Part shown: in pieces, positions 34,765-43,055 of the stretch
How positions within the stretch are numbered: position 1 is the stretch's first letter
Layout of the letters: every line of letters starts with the position of its first letter
Assembly: GCF_009862265.1 (NCBI RefSeq)
Contig: NZ_WWGX01000023.1
Location: forward strand, 1 to 64,000
Length of the DNA: 64,000 nucleotides
Direction: 5' to 3'
Source: Streptomyces sp. SID8352
GTDB taxonomy: Bacteria > Actinomycetota > Actinomycetes > Streptomycetales > Streptomycetaceae
Notes under the pieces: generated by a model
What the model saw: only the letters and a program-made list of their open reading frames with translations
Databases searched by the model: none
What the model was told of the DNA's origin: nothing
Program-made: the position numbers and the translations under genes

Positions 34765-36027
34765 ATGTCCGAGCACATCCTGATCGTCGGCCCGGGCCGC
34801 GACTTCCCCCCTCGCCTCCGCCGCGCCGAGCCAGGGGCCCGGACCACGGTGATCTGCGACATCACCTACATGGGCCGGGTCCGCGAACCGGGTGGCAACG
34901 CCCGGGTCATCTGCGTCCGCAGGGACGCCCCCGAGCAGGAGTGGATCGACCTGGCCATGGCGGTGCACAAGTTCGATCCGTTCACCCGCGTCAGCTCGTT
35001 CGGTGAGTCGGACCAGTACCCCTACGCGGCGATCGCCGAGGCCCTGGGACTGCCCGCGCACAGCAGGGAGACCGTGAACCTGGCCCACGACAAGGCAGCG
35101 ATGCGCGCCTGGCTGCGCGAGCAGGGGATCGACGGCGCCGCCTCGGCGCGCGTCCGGGACCTGGAGGAGCTGCGCGCCTTCGTGGGGCGGCACGGCCTGC
35201 CGTGCATCGTGAAGCCGGTGACCAACGCGGGCAGCGCCGGGGTCAGCAAGGTCACGTCCGAGAGCGACCTGGAGCGCGCCCTGGAGCGGGCCGGCGGGAG
35301 CGGTACCGGTCCGGCCGAAGGGGGCGTGCTGGTCGAGGAGTTCTTCGACGGCCCGCAGTTCAGCGTCGAGGCGTTCTCCGAGTCCGGCGAGCACGAGGTG
35401 GTGGGTGTCACCCGCAAGTACTCCGACCCGGTGAGCTTCGTCGAGTTGGGCCATGTCTCGCCCGCCGGCCTCTCCGGCGAGCGGAGCCGGGAGATCGGGA
35501 CGTACGTCGAGCGGATCCTCGACGCCATCGGAGTGCGCGACGGACCCACGCACACCGAGATCGTGCTCACCGACCGGGGCCCGCGGCTGATCGAGACGCA
35601 CATCCGCATGGGCGGCGACAGGATCCCGGACCTGACCCTGGACGCCACCGGTGTCGACATCGACGACTGCGCGGTCCGCCAGGCGCTCGGCGAGCGGGTG
35701 CTGCCGGGCATCCGCGCCGCCCTCGACGCCGCGGACCGGCCGAGGCGGGCCTCATCGGTCTGGTTCGCCTCGGTCGACACGGCCGGCGTCCTCGACGCGG
35801 TCACCGGGACGGACGATGCGGCGGCCGTGCCGGGGGTGACCGAGGTGTCGGTGCTCGCCGAGCCGGGCACCAGGATCGGCGCGCTCGTGGACTCCGAGTC
35901 ACGGCTGGCGTGCGTCCGGGCGCTGGCGGACACCCCGGATGCCGCGGTGACGGCCGCGCAGGAGGCCGTCTCCCGGCTGGAGTTCCGGATCAGGGCACGC
36001 CCGCAGGGCAGCGGCGCGGCGGTCTGA
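34765..36027 (+). CDS. Third ATP-grasp ligase of the cluster
   Basis: This 420-residue ATP-grasp protein has DKAAMRAWLREQGI, the ATP lysine in LPCIVKPVTNAGSAGVSKV, VEEFFDGPQFSVEAFSE and the metal site THTEIVLTDRGPRLIETHIR. AGGAGGCAGAGC places the ATG of MSEHILIVGPG unambiguously. It resembles L-amino-acid ligases that join an amino acid to another carboxylate. It is followed by a terminator and the MFS exporter, so ligation and export genes are adjacent. Confidence 0.88.
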   Translation: MSEHILIVGPGRDFPPRLRRAEPGARTTVICDITYMGRVREPGGNARVICVRRDAPEQEWIDLAMAVHKFDPFTRVSSFGESDQYPYAAIAEALGLPAHSRETVNLAHDKAAMRAWLREQGIDGAASARVRDLEELRAFVGRHGLPCIVKPVTNAGSAGVSKVTSESDLERALERAGGSGTGPAEGGVLVEEFFDGPQFSVEAFSESGEHEVVGVTRKYSDPVSFVELGHVSPAGLSGERSREIGTYVERILDAIGVRDGPTHTEIVLTDRGPRLIETHIRMGGDRIPDLTLDATGVDIDDCAVRQALGERVLPGIRAALDAADRPRRASSVWFASVDTAGVLDAVTGTDDAAAVPGVTEVSVLAEPGTRIGALVDSESRLACVRALADTPDAAVTAAQEAVSRLEFRIRARPQGSGAAV

Positions 36028-36032
36028 GACGG

Positions 36033-36084
36033 GTCGTGTGCCTGCCGCCGGGGAAGCGCAGCCCGGTGGCGGCAGGCACACGAC
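36033..36084 (+). terminator. Strong terminator after the third ATP-grasp gene
   Basis: GTCGTGTGCCTGCCGCC (36033-36049) and GGCGGCAGGCACACGAC (36068-36084) form a perfect 17-bp stem. Confidence 0.8.
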
Positions 36085-36581
36085 CGGTGCGGAGCCGCGC
36101 TCGTGGTGGCGCGCGGCCCTCCCCGACCGGCGCCGGTGCCCGCCCGGCCGGGCCGGTGGAAACGGAGGCCCGGTGGGAACGCCGACGCGGTGCGGGGCGG
36201 TCGGCGTCCACGGGGATCCGGGGACGGCCCGCCCTCGGTCGGCGTCGTGGCAACGCGCGTCGATTCCCGGCGCGTTGACCGACCCGCACCGCCGCGCCGG
36301 GCCCCGCTCCGCCCCGGTCCGTGGCGGAGCGGGTGAGCAGGGCATCAGGCCCTCGGCGAACCCATCCGCCGGACACCGCTGCGCGGCCGGAAGCGGGAGG
36401 CCGCCCGTCCCGCACGGGGCGCCCGTCCCGCACGGGGCGCCCGTCCCGCACGGGGCGCCCGTCCCGCACGGGGCGCCCGTCCCGCACGGGGCGCCCGTCC
36501 GGCGCTCGGCGACAGGCGGCCGGAGTCGGTCCTGTCGCGCCGCGTCCCTTCAGGTCCCACGAGAGAGAAGAGAACCCTGAC
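36085..36581. other. Intergenic region upstream of the MFS gene
   Basis: No gene is supportable before 36582. It contains the 18-bp tandem repeat (36402-36502) and AGAGAGAAGAGAACC just before the MFS start. Confidence 0.5.
36402..36502. repeat. 18-bp tandem repeat, five copies plus a partial one
   Basis: The unit CGCCCGTCCCGCACGGGG starts at 36402, 36420, 36438, 36456 and 36474, with a partial copy at 36492. Units are identical, so the array is young or homogenised. Each unit contains a small inverted motif (CCCG...CGGG). Confidence 0.9.
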
Positions 36582-37832
36582 ATGACGGCTGGCCCCCGGA
36601 CCGCCGCGCCGCGCGGCGGCTCCTCGTCACGCTCGGGATTCTGGCACTTCTGGGCCGCCTCGGGCATCAGCAGTCTGGGATCCGGCATCACCGCCGTGGC
36701 CCTGCCGCTGACCGCCCTCGCCGTGCTGGACGCGTCGGCCTTCGAGGTCGGTCTCATCACCGCCGCCAGCTACACCGGCGCGGTCCTCATCGGGCTGCCG
36801 GCCGGGGTGATCGTGCAGCGGTTCCCGTTGCAGCGGCTGCAGGTCATCATGGACCTGATCCGGGCCGCCCTGATCGCCTCGGTCCCCGTCGCCGCGTGGC
36901 TGCACATGCTGACGCTCGCTCAGCTCGTCCTGGTCGGGCTCGCCATCAGCCTGGCCAACATCCTCTTCGACGTCGCCAACACGGCCTTCCTCCCCTCCCT
37001 CGTCGCCAAGGAGGAGCTGACAGCCCGCAACAGCCTCCTCTCCGGAACCCTGGCGACGACCCAGCTCGCCGGCCCCTCGCTGGGCGGCCTGCTGGTGCAG
37101 ACGCTGGGGGCGGCCACCAGCCTCATCACCGACGCGGTCAGCTACCTGCTGTCCGCGGTCTTCCTCTGGCGCGTCCCCAACAAGGACTCACGCTCCGCCG
37201 CGCGCGACCACGAGCCGTTCGCGCAGCAGGTGAGGGCCGGGCTGAGGTTCGTGCTGCGGCACCCGGTCATACGCCCCTGCGTGGTCGCCTCCACCGCCCT
37301 CAATCTCTCCTCCGGCGTGGTCCTGGCCACGGCACCGGTCTTCCTCGTCCGGACGGCCGGGCTGCCCGCGGGGACGGTCGGGCTCGTCCTCGCCAGCGAC
37401 GGGGTGGGCGCACTGGCGGGTGCCGCGATCACCACCCGTCTCTCGGCCACGATCGGAACGGCCCGCGTCGCGTTGGTCTCGACCGCCGCGGGAGCCGTCC
37501 TCGCGCTGGGCATGCCGCTGGCCCACGCGAGCTGGACGGCGCTCTGCTTCGCCCTGGGCCAGGCCGGCTTCGCGGCCGGCATCACCGCGTTCAGCATCGT
37601 CACCCGCACCCACCGCCAGACCGTCACCCCGCCGGAGCTGCTGCCCCGCGTCGTCGCCTCCGTCCGCTTCTTCACCTGGGGAGCGATTCCGGTGGGCGCG
37701 CTGCTGGGCGGACTCGCCGCCGACACCCTCGGAGCGCGCAACGGCCTCCTGGTCGGCTGCACCGCCGCCTTCCTGGCACCGGTGGCCCTCCACTTCAGCA
37801 AGGTGCGCCACTGCAAGGACCTCGCCGACTGA
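36582..37832 (+). CDS. MFS transporter, probable exporter of the cluster product
   Basis: This 416-residue protein has about 12 hydrophobic segments and the MFS layout of actinobacterial efflux proteins (FWAASGISSLGSGITAVALP at the first helix, GVIVQRFPLQRLQVIMDL in the loop 2-3 motif position). It probably exports the natural product or confers self-resistance. It is the last gene that I assign to the biosynthetic cluster, separated from the ATP-grasp gene by a terminator and a repeat array. Confidence 0.87.
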   Translation: MTAGPRTAAPRGGSSSRSGFWHFWAASGISSLGSGITAVALPLTALAVLDASAFEVGLITAASYTGAVLIGLPAGVIVQRFPLQRLQVIMDLIRAALIASVPVAAWLHMLTLAQLVLVGLAISLANILFDVANTAFLPSLVAKEELTARNSLLSGTLATTQLAGPSLGGLLVQTLGAATSLITDAVSYLLSAVFLWRVPNKDSRSAARDHEPFAQQVRAGLRFVLRHPVIRPCVVASTALNLSSGVVLATAPVFLVRTAGLPAGTVGLVLASDGVGALAGAAITTRLSATIGTARVALVSTAAGAVLALGMPLAHASWTALCFALGQAGFAAGITAFSIVTRTHRQTVTPPELLPRVVASVRFFTWGAIPVGALLGGLAADTLGARNGLLVGCTAAFLAPVALHFSKVRHCKDLAD

Positions 37833-38003
37833 ACCGCGCCCGGCGTCCCGCCCGGGCTCGCTCCGTCCTCCCGGCCGGTGCGGCGCGCGGCGCGGCGGCC
37901 GGGCGCCGTACCGCTCGGAGGGGGCCATGTGGAACGCCGGTCCGGTCGCCCCGGGTCACCGGATACAGTGCGCGGGACGCCGGCCAGGGCAGGAAGAGGA
38001 AGC

Positions 38004-39224
38004 GTGACCGACACCAGCGACACCAGGCCCGCCGACGGCGGGGAGCGAGCGCCGCAGCCCGGCTGGCTGCACCGGCTGATGCGATGGATCCCCCTGATCG
38101 CGCCCCTCCTGCTGTGGGCGGTGCCCTGCTGGGTGCTCCTGTACACCGGCCAGCACTGGCCGCTGCCCGTCACCCTGATCGGTACGTTCCTCTTCGTCCT
38201 GGGCCCGGTCTGCATGCCGCTCGCGATGGTGCGCGGCCACGGTCGGCGCCAGGAGGACCGGGCGGCGATCATCGGCGACACCCTGCTGGGGACGAGCTGG
38301 GTCCTGTTCACCTGGTCCGTCCTGACCGGCGTACCGCTGCGGTTCGCCCTGGCCGTGGCCGATGCCGGCGGGCCCGAGGACCGGGCCCGCGCCGTCACCT
38401 GGGCCGCCCTCGGCATCACCGCGGCACTGCTCACCTGGGGGCACGCCGAGGCGCGCCGTGTGCCACGGGTGCGCCGGCTCGACGTACCGCTCCCCCGGCT
38501 GGGCCCCGGACTGGACGGCACCCGTGTCGTCCTCGTCACCGACACCCACTACGGCCCCCTCGACCGCGCCCGCTGGTCGGCGCGGGTGTGCGCGAGGGTG
38601 AACGCCCTGGAGGCCGACCTCGTCTGCCACACAGGCGACATCGCCGACGGCACGGCCGAACGCCGCCGCGCCCAGGCCGCCCCGCTCGCCACCGTGCGGG
38701 CCACCCGGGCCCGTGTGTACGTCACCGGCAACCACGAGTACTACAGCGAGGCCCAGGGCTGGGTCGACCTGATGGACGAACTGGGCTGGGAGCCGCTGCG
38801 CAACCGCCATCTGCTGCTCGAACGCGGAGGCGACACCCTGGTGGTCGCCGGGGTGGACGACGTCACCGCGGACTCCTCCGGCCTGCCGGACCACCGCGCC
38901 CACCTCGCCGGAGCGCTGAGCGGCGCCGACCCCGGCCTGCCCGTCCTGCTCCTGGCGCACCAGCCCAAGTTCGTCGACCGGGCCGCGGCCGCCGGTGTCG
39001 ACCTCCAGCTCTCCGGCCACACCCACGGCGGCCAGATCTGGCCCTTCCACCATCTGGTGCGCCTGGACCAGCCCGCCCTCGCGGGACTCAGCCGGCACGG
39101 CGCCCGCACCCTCCTCTACACCAGCCGCGGCACCGGCTTCTGGGGCCCGCCGTTCCGCGTCTTCGCCCCCAGCGAGATCACCCTGCTCGTCCTCCGCTCC
39201 CCGCACGCGCCTCCCGCGCCATAG
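38004..39224 (+). CDS. Membrane-anchored metallophosphoesterase
   Basis: This 406-residue protein has N-terminal transmembrane segments (about 28-48, 55-75, 95-115 and 130-148) followed by a calcineurin-like phosphoesterase domain. Metal motifs in order: LVTDTHYG (D-x-H), HTGDIADG (GD), GNHEYY (GNHE) and SGHTHGGQ (GHTH). Such YkuE/YaeI-like enzymes hydrolyse phosphoester substrates at the membrane. The GTG start follows GGAAGAGGAAGC. Confidence 0.9.
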   Translation: MTDTSDTRPADGGERAPQPGWLHRLMRWIPLIAPLLLWAVPCWVLLYTGQHWPLPVTLIGTFLFVLGPVCMPLAMVRGHGRRQEDRAAIIGDTLLGTSWVLFTWSVLTGVPLRFALAVADAGGPEDRARAVTWAALGITAALLTWGHAEARRVPRVRRLDVPLPRLGPGLDGTRVVLVTDTHYGPLDRARWSARVCARVNALEADLVCHTGDIADGTAERRRAQAAPLATVRATRARVYVTGNHEYYSEAQGWVDLMDELGWEPLRNRHLLLERGGDTLVVAGVDDVTADSSGLPDHRAHLAGALSGADPGLPVLLLAHQPKFVDRAAAAGVDLQLSGHTHGGQIWPFHHLVRLDQPALAGLSRHGARTLLYTSRGTGFWGPPFRVFAPSEITLLVLRSPHAPPAP

Positions 39225-39721
39225 CGCCGGACGGCGCGGACCTCCTCGCGGCGCGGATGCGCGCGGGGCACTCGGCGGGGGCCGGCACGTTCGTGGAACG
39301 GTGCGCCGGGGCGCTCCGGCGGGAGGTCCCCCTCCGGTGGGGGCGGCAGGTCGAGGGCAGCCACCCCGTGCACGGCGCCCGACGGGGGCGGAGACCGGTC
39401 GCGGGGCGTCACGGGCCCGTACCGGTCGTGCACGGGGCGGGTCGCCACCGGTCGCCCTGCGGGGGCTCACCCACCGTGCGAGCGCGGGGAACGGGCGGCC
39501 GGGGCGTGGTTGCGACGGGAGCTCCCCCCCGGTGGAGACCTCCGGTCCACCGGGGGATACTGGACGTGGGTTCAGCGCTTCCGCATCCGGCGACAACCCG
39601 ACGACCTCCCTGAACCGACTCCCGTCATACCGCGCCGGAACTCCCGGCGGCACGGAACCGGGACGAGGCCCTGGCACCCGAATTCCCCCGTCGGTTCATG
39701 GTGAGTGGCAGGGTGAGAATC
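39225..39721. other. Intergenic region without recognisable gene
   Basis: No supportable coding or RNA feature. GCGCCGGACGGCGC near 39230 is a small hairpin that may end the phosphoesterase transcript. Confidence 0.5.
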
Positions 39722-40576
39722 ATGACCGAGTCCCATGAGAGCCGCACCGGACCCGACGTGCGGATCGAGTTCAGGACGGATCCGGACGACGACACCCGGC
39801 AGGGGGTGGAGAAGTCCGTCCGGGCCATGGCGGCGCACTCGGCCGAACTGACCGCGCGGGCCCGTGCCGTGAGTTCCGGGGGCGACGAATTGACGGCACT
39901 GGTCGACGACGCGCTCCGGCGGCAGATCAACTCGGATCCCGGGGCGGCCGCGGCGCTGGCGGAGATCCTCGACCGCCCGCTGGGACCCGAGTTCGAGCCG
40001 GGCTCGGCTTCCCCCCGGGTCGTGGGCGCGTCCCCTCCGTACGACTACCACTGGTCCTGGCACGACCTCAACGGCGCCGCCCAGGACCAGATGATCCTCG
40101 ACGACGCGGCCGCGCACGCGGCCCTGTACGCCAAGTCCGGTCTGGGCGGGGCGGGAACGTTTGTCAACGCGCACGCGGGGTTCGGCATCGGGTTCCGCGC
40201 CAACGGCTCCCGGGTGATGCGGGCGGACTCCGGCCGCCGGGTGACGTTCGGGTACGTGGCGGGGGCCAAGGGGTTCGGCTCCAACGCGACCGTCGAGGGC
40301 GGCCTGGACTGCACCGTGTTCGAGAACGGCCGGTTCATGAAGGGAGACAGCCGGAGGATCTTCCGGCGGCGGGCGAGCGTCAATGAGACGTTCGTGGTCA
40401 ATCCCGGTGCCTGGGTGCTGGATTCCTCGATGCCGCTGGAATTCCCCGCGGTGGCCGGGCGGGACTACAACTTCAACGTCGGTGTGTGGGTGTACACGGA
40501 CAACACGTCCGGTGTGGGCGTGTCGGCCGCGAAGTCCCTGTGCCAGGTCCTCGTCGAGTCCATGTGGGTGGCTTGA
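39722..40576 (+). CDS. Hypothetical protein, family not recognised
   Basis: This 284-residue protein is soluble, with no signal peptide or membrane segment. Residues 1-90 are polar and helical (TRQGVEKSVRAMAAHSAEL), and the rest is aromatic- and glycine-rich and probably beta (YDYHWSWHDLNGAAQDQM, then GFGIGFRANGSRVMRAD, then DYNFNVGVWVYTDNTSG). GGGTGAG precedes the ATG. Codon bias is normal for the region. I do not recognise a family; a beta-sandwich or fibre-like module is a structural guess only. Confidence 0.75.
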   Translation: MTESHESRTGPDVRIEFRTDPDDDTRQGVEKSVRAMAAHSAELTARARAVSSGGDELTALVDDALRRQINSDPGAAAALAEILDRPLGPEFEPGSASPRVVGASPPYDYHWSWHDLNGAAQDQMILDDAAAHAALYAKSGLGGAGTFVNAHAGFGIGFRANGSRVMRADSGRRVTFGYVAGAKGFGSNATVEGGLDCTVFENGRFMKGDSRRIFRRRASVNETFVVNPGAWVLDSSMPLEFPAVAGRDYNFNVGVWVYTDNTSGVGVSAAKSLCQVLVESMWVA

Positions 40577-40825
40577 CGGCGCTCCCCGGCGGGCGGCCTT
40601 CCACGTACGGGGGCAACCCCGCCGGGGAGCCCGGCCCTCCGCGCCGCGAGCGGGCCGGATCAGGGGCGGCGGCAGGAGTCCGGCGAGGGGAGTCGGGGCA
40701 GCCGTACCGCGGGCCGCGTGCTGCTCCCGCCCCCGTCACCGCTCTGTCGCCGATTCCGGCTCCCCGGTTCCGGCTCGCCGCATCCACCGTCGTCGCGGTA
40801 GTGAACGTTCCCGCCCCGTGGGCCG

Positions 40826-41833
40826 TTACGGCCGGACGCCCGCGTTCCAGGGGTCGCGGATGGCGCGGCGGGTGCCCGGGGCGCAGCCGCTGTAGGCGCG
40901 GGCCACCCAGCTCTGCAGGTGCGGGGCCTGGGCCAGCAGATGCCGGTAGACGCGGACCGCGTGGTGGTGCAGCGCCTCCGCGACCGCCGGGTCCACCTCC
41001 TCCCGGCGCCAGACCAGCAGGTGCCGCTGCCAGAGCGGGTCGCCGGTCAGCGGTTTGACCAGGACGCCGTCGATGGGGCGGATGGTGGGCTGGACGACGG
41101 CCACGCCGAGCCCCATGGCGATCATGGTCTGGAGCTGCTCCAGGATGTGGAACTCATGGCTGCTCGCGGGGGTGAAGCCCGCCGACTCGCAGGCGTCGTA
41201 GAAGGCGGCGGGCCATCCGACCCCGTCGTCGGAGGAGACGAACCAGGTGTCGTCGGCCAGCTCCTCCAGCGGCACGTCCAGCCGGTGGGCCAGGGGGTGG
41301 CCGGAGTGCATGGCCACGAAGATCGGGACGGTGTTGATGGCGCGGTGCGCGAGGGCCGGGGAGTGGCGCAGGGGCAGGCCGGGGTAGTCCATGCCGAGCA
41401 CCGCGTCGACCTCCCCCGCCTCCAGGAGCCTGAGCAGCTCCCCGGTGGCGTACACGCTGCACACGGAGACGGTGAGGTCGGGACACGCCTCGCGCAGATT
41501 GCCGAGCAGCTCCGGGAGGACCGGGGTGTTGGTGACGCCCAGCCGCAGGGTCCGGGCGCCCGCGCCGGGCGAGCCGGGGCCGTGGCGTCGTCCCAGCGCG
41601 TCGGCGCGGGAGAGGACGTCGCGGGCCTGACTGACCACCTCCACGCCGTACGCGGTGAGTTCCACGCCGCTGTTGCTGCGCACGAACAGGCCCTCCCCCA
41701 GCAGCCTTTCGATGCGGCGCAGTTGGGTGCTGAGCGCGGGCTGGGTGTAGCCCAGGGCCGCGGCGGCCCGTCCCACGCTGCCGGAGTCCGCGATGGCGCA
41801 CAGGACGCGCAGATGACGCAGTTCAAGTTCCAC
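40826..41833 (-). CDS. LysR-family transcriptional regulator
   Basis: This 335-residue protein has an N-terminal LysR helix-turn-helix (LELRHLRVLCAIADSGSVGR, YTQPALSTQLRRIERLLG) and a substrate-binding-fold effector domain (LRLGVTNTPVLPELLGNL). The GTG start is preceded by GGCGAGG; a longer frame to 42031 is unsupported. It is divergent from the ATPase gene at 42087, with which it may share control. Confidence 0.9.
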   Translation of the reverse strand: MELELRHLRVLCAIADSGSVGRAAAALGYTQPALSTQLRRIERLLGEGLFVRSNSGVELTAYGVEVVSQARDVLSRADALGRRHGPGSPGAGARTLRLGVTNTPVLPELLGNLREACPDLTVSVCSVYATGELLRLLEAGEVDAVLGMDYPGLPLRHSPALAHRAINTVPIFVAMHSGHPLAHRLDVPLEELADDTWFVSSDDGVGWPAAFYDACESAGFTPASSHEFHILEQLQTMIAMGLGVAVVQPTIRPIDGVLVKPLTGDPLWQRHLLVWRREEVDPAVAEALHHHAVRVYRHLLAQAPHLQSWVARAYSGCAPGTRRAIRDPWNAGVRP

Positions 41834-42086
41834 AGCACACACCTCGCCGGCTCGGGATGCCGGTCCATTATGCGCCGGATCGGGGGAAGCGCCCACGGGG
41901 TGTCCACCACCGCGGTGCGCAGGGCCCGCGCGGACGCGGTACGGCGGCGTTATGGCCCGGCCGACCGTTCTCTTATGGCCCGGCCCGTTGTCCCGGCGGA
42001 GCCGCCCGTGCGAGTCTCCAGATCTCGTCACGGTGAGTGCGCCGACCGACGCGACAAGGGGACTTCATCTTCCGAGGAGACGCACC

Positions 42087-42614
42087 ATGCCCTCCCTCCA
42101 GATCCGCTTCGTCCTTGAGCCGACCCCGGGCGCGGTCCGCCGTGCCCGCCACCGCGTGGCCGCGGCCGCCGAGGCGTGGGGCGTGCCCTTGGACGAGGAC
42201 CTGCGCTTCCGGATCGAGGTGGTGACCTCGGAACTCCTCACCAACGCGCTGCGGCACGCCCCCGGCCCGACGGAGGTCGAGGTCTCGCTGGAGCGGGATC
42301 TCCTGCTCGTCTCGGTCCACGACGGCAGTCCGGTGATGCCGACGGCGTGCGCGACGGACGGCGAGCGGGAGGGGGGCCGGGGGCTGGCCCTCGTCGAGGG
42401 GCTGTGCCTGCTGCACGGCGCCGACCGCACCGCCGACGGGAAGCGCTGCTGGGCCGTCGTCCCCGTACCGGCGCCGGTGGACCGGACGCCCCGGGCTCCG
42501 GCGGGCGCCGGGCGGGCCGGTGCGGGGGAACCCACCGGACGCTGGTCGATCACGCCCGACGGCCTGGAGCTGCTGAAGCGCCTGCTCCCGGCGGTGTACG
42601 CCCTGGAACCCTGA
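42087..42614 (+). CDS. Anti-sigma-factor-like ATP-binding protein (HATPase_c_2)
   Basis: This 175-residue protein has a histidine-kinase-like ATPase domain (VVTSELLTNALRHAPG for the N-box, VSVHDGSPVMP for the G1-like box, GGRGLALVEGL for G2) and no phosphoacceptor domain, as in RsbW/SpoIIAB-type proteins of Streptomyces. The C-terminal 45 residues are a variable extension. GAGGAGACGCACC precedes the ATG. It may bind an anti-anti-sigma or sigma partner not encoded nearby. Confidence 0.87.
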   Translation: MPSLQIRFVLEPTPGAVRRARHRVAAAAEAWGVPLDEDLRFRIEVVTSELLTNALRHAPGPTEVEVSLERDLLLVSVHDGSPVMPTACATDGEREGGRGLALVEGLCLLHGADRTADGKRCWAVVPVPAPVDRTPRAPAGAGRAGAGEPTGRWSITPDGLELLKRLLPAVYALEP

Positions 42615-43055
42615 TCGGCGGGGCGCCTCCCGGCCCGCCGGGTCCCGCCCGGCCGCCGGAGCCCGGCCGCCGACGCCCCCTGCCGGAGCCCCCCGGGGCC
42701 GCTGGCGCCCCTGCCGAAGACCCTCGGCCCACCGGGACCCGGGTCCGCGGTCCCGGTCCACCGGGCCCGGCTCCCTCCCCAGCCCCCCGGCCCGCCGCAG
42801 CCGTGCCCGCCGCCCCCCTCCGGCGCCGCGGGCCGGGGTCCTTCGGGAACCTGCCGGGAGCCCCCGGCAGCCGGGTCCGAGGACCCGGGCCATGAGGCCC
42901 GAAACCCCCTGCCACCTGGCCTCCCGTACCACCAGGGACGGCGCCGCCCGGCACCGCCCCGCCCCGCACCCCCGTCGGCCGGGGCGGATAGCCTGTCCGT
43001 CCCTCGGCCACGCCGGGCCTCCCCCGCACACCCCCTCGCACATGAGGTGACCCAT
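42615..43055. other. Intergenic, extremely GC-rich
   Basis: No gene is supportable; long frames here are Pro/Arg/Gly-rich noise. The promoter of the aminopeptidase gene must lie near 42950-43040 but I see no clear consensus. Confidence 0.5.

Noticed and set aside
36402-36502. Possible CRISPR array
   Set aside because: The 18-bp units are contiguous with no spacers, so it is a simple tandem repeat; no cas genes are present.
12980-37832. Assignment of the cluster as a nikkomycin/polyoxin-type pathway
   Set aside because: The enolpyruvyl transferase, aminotransferase and ATP-grasp enzymes fit, but no radical SAM enzyme, nucleoside-modifying enzyme or NikI-type partner set is present.
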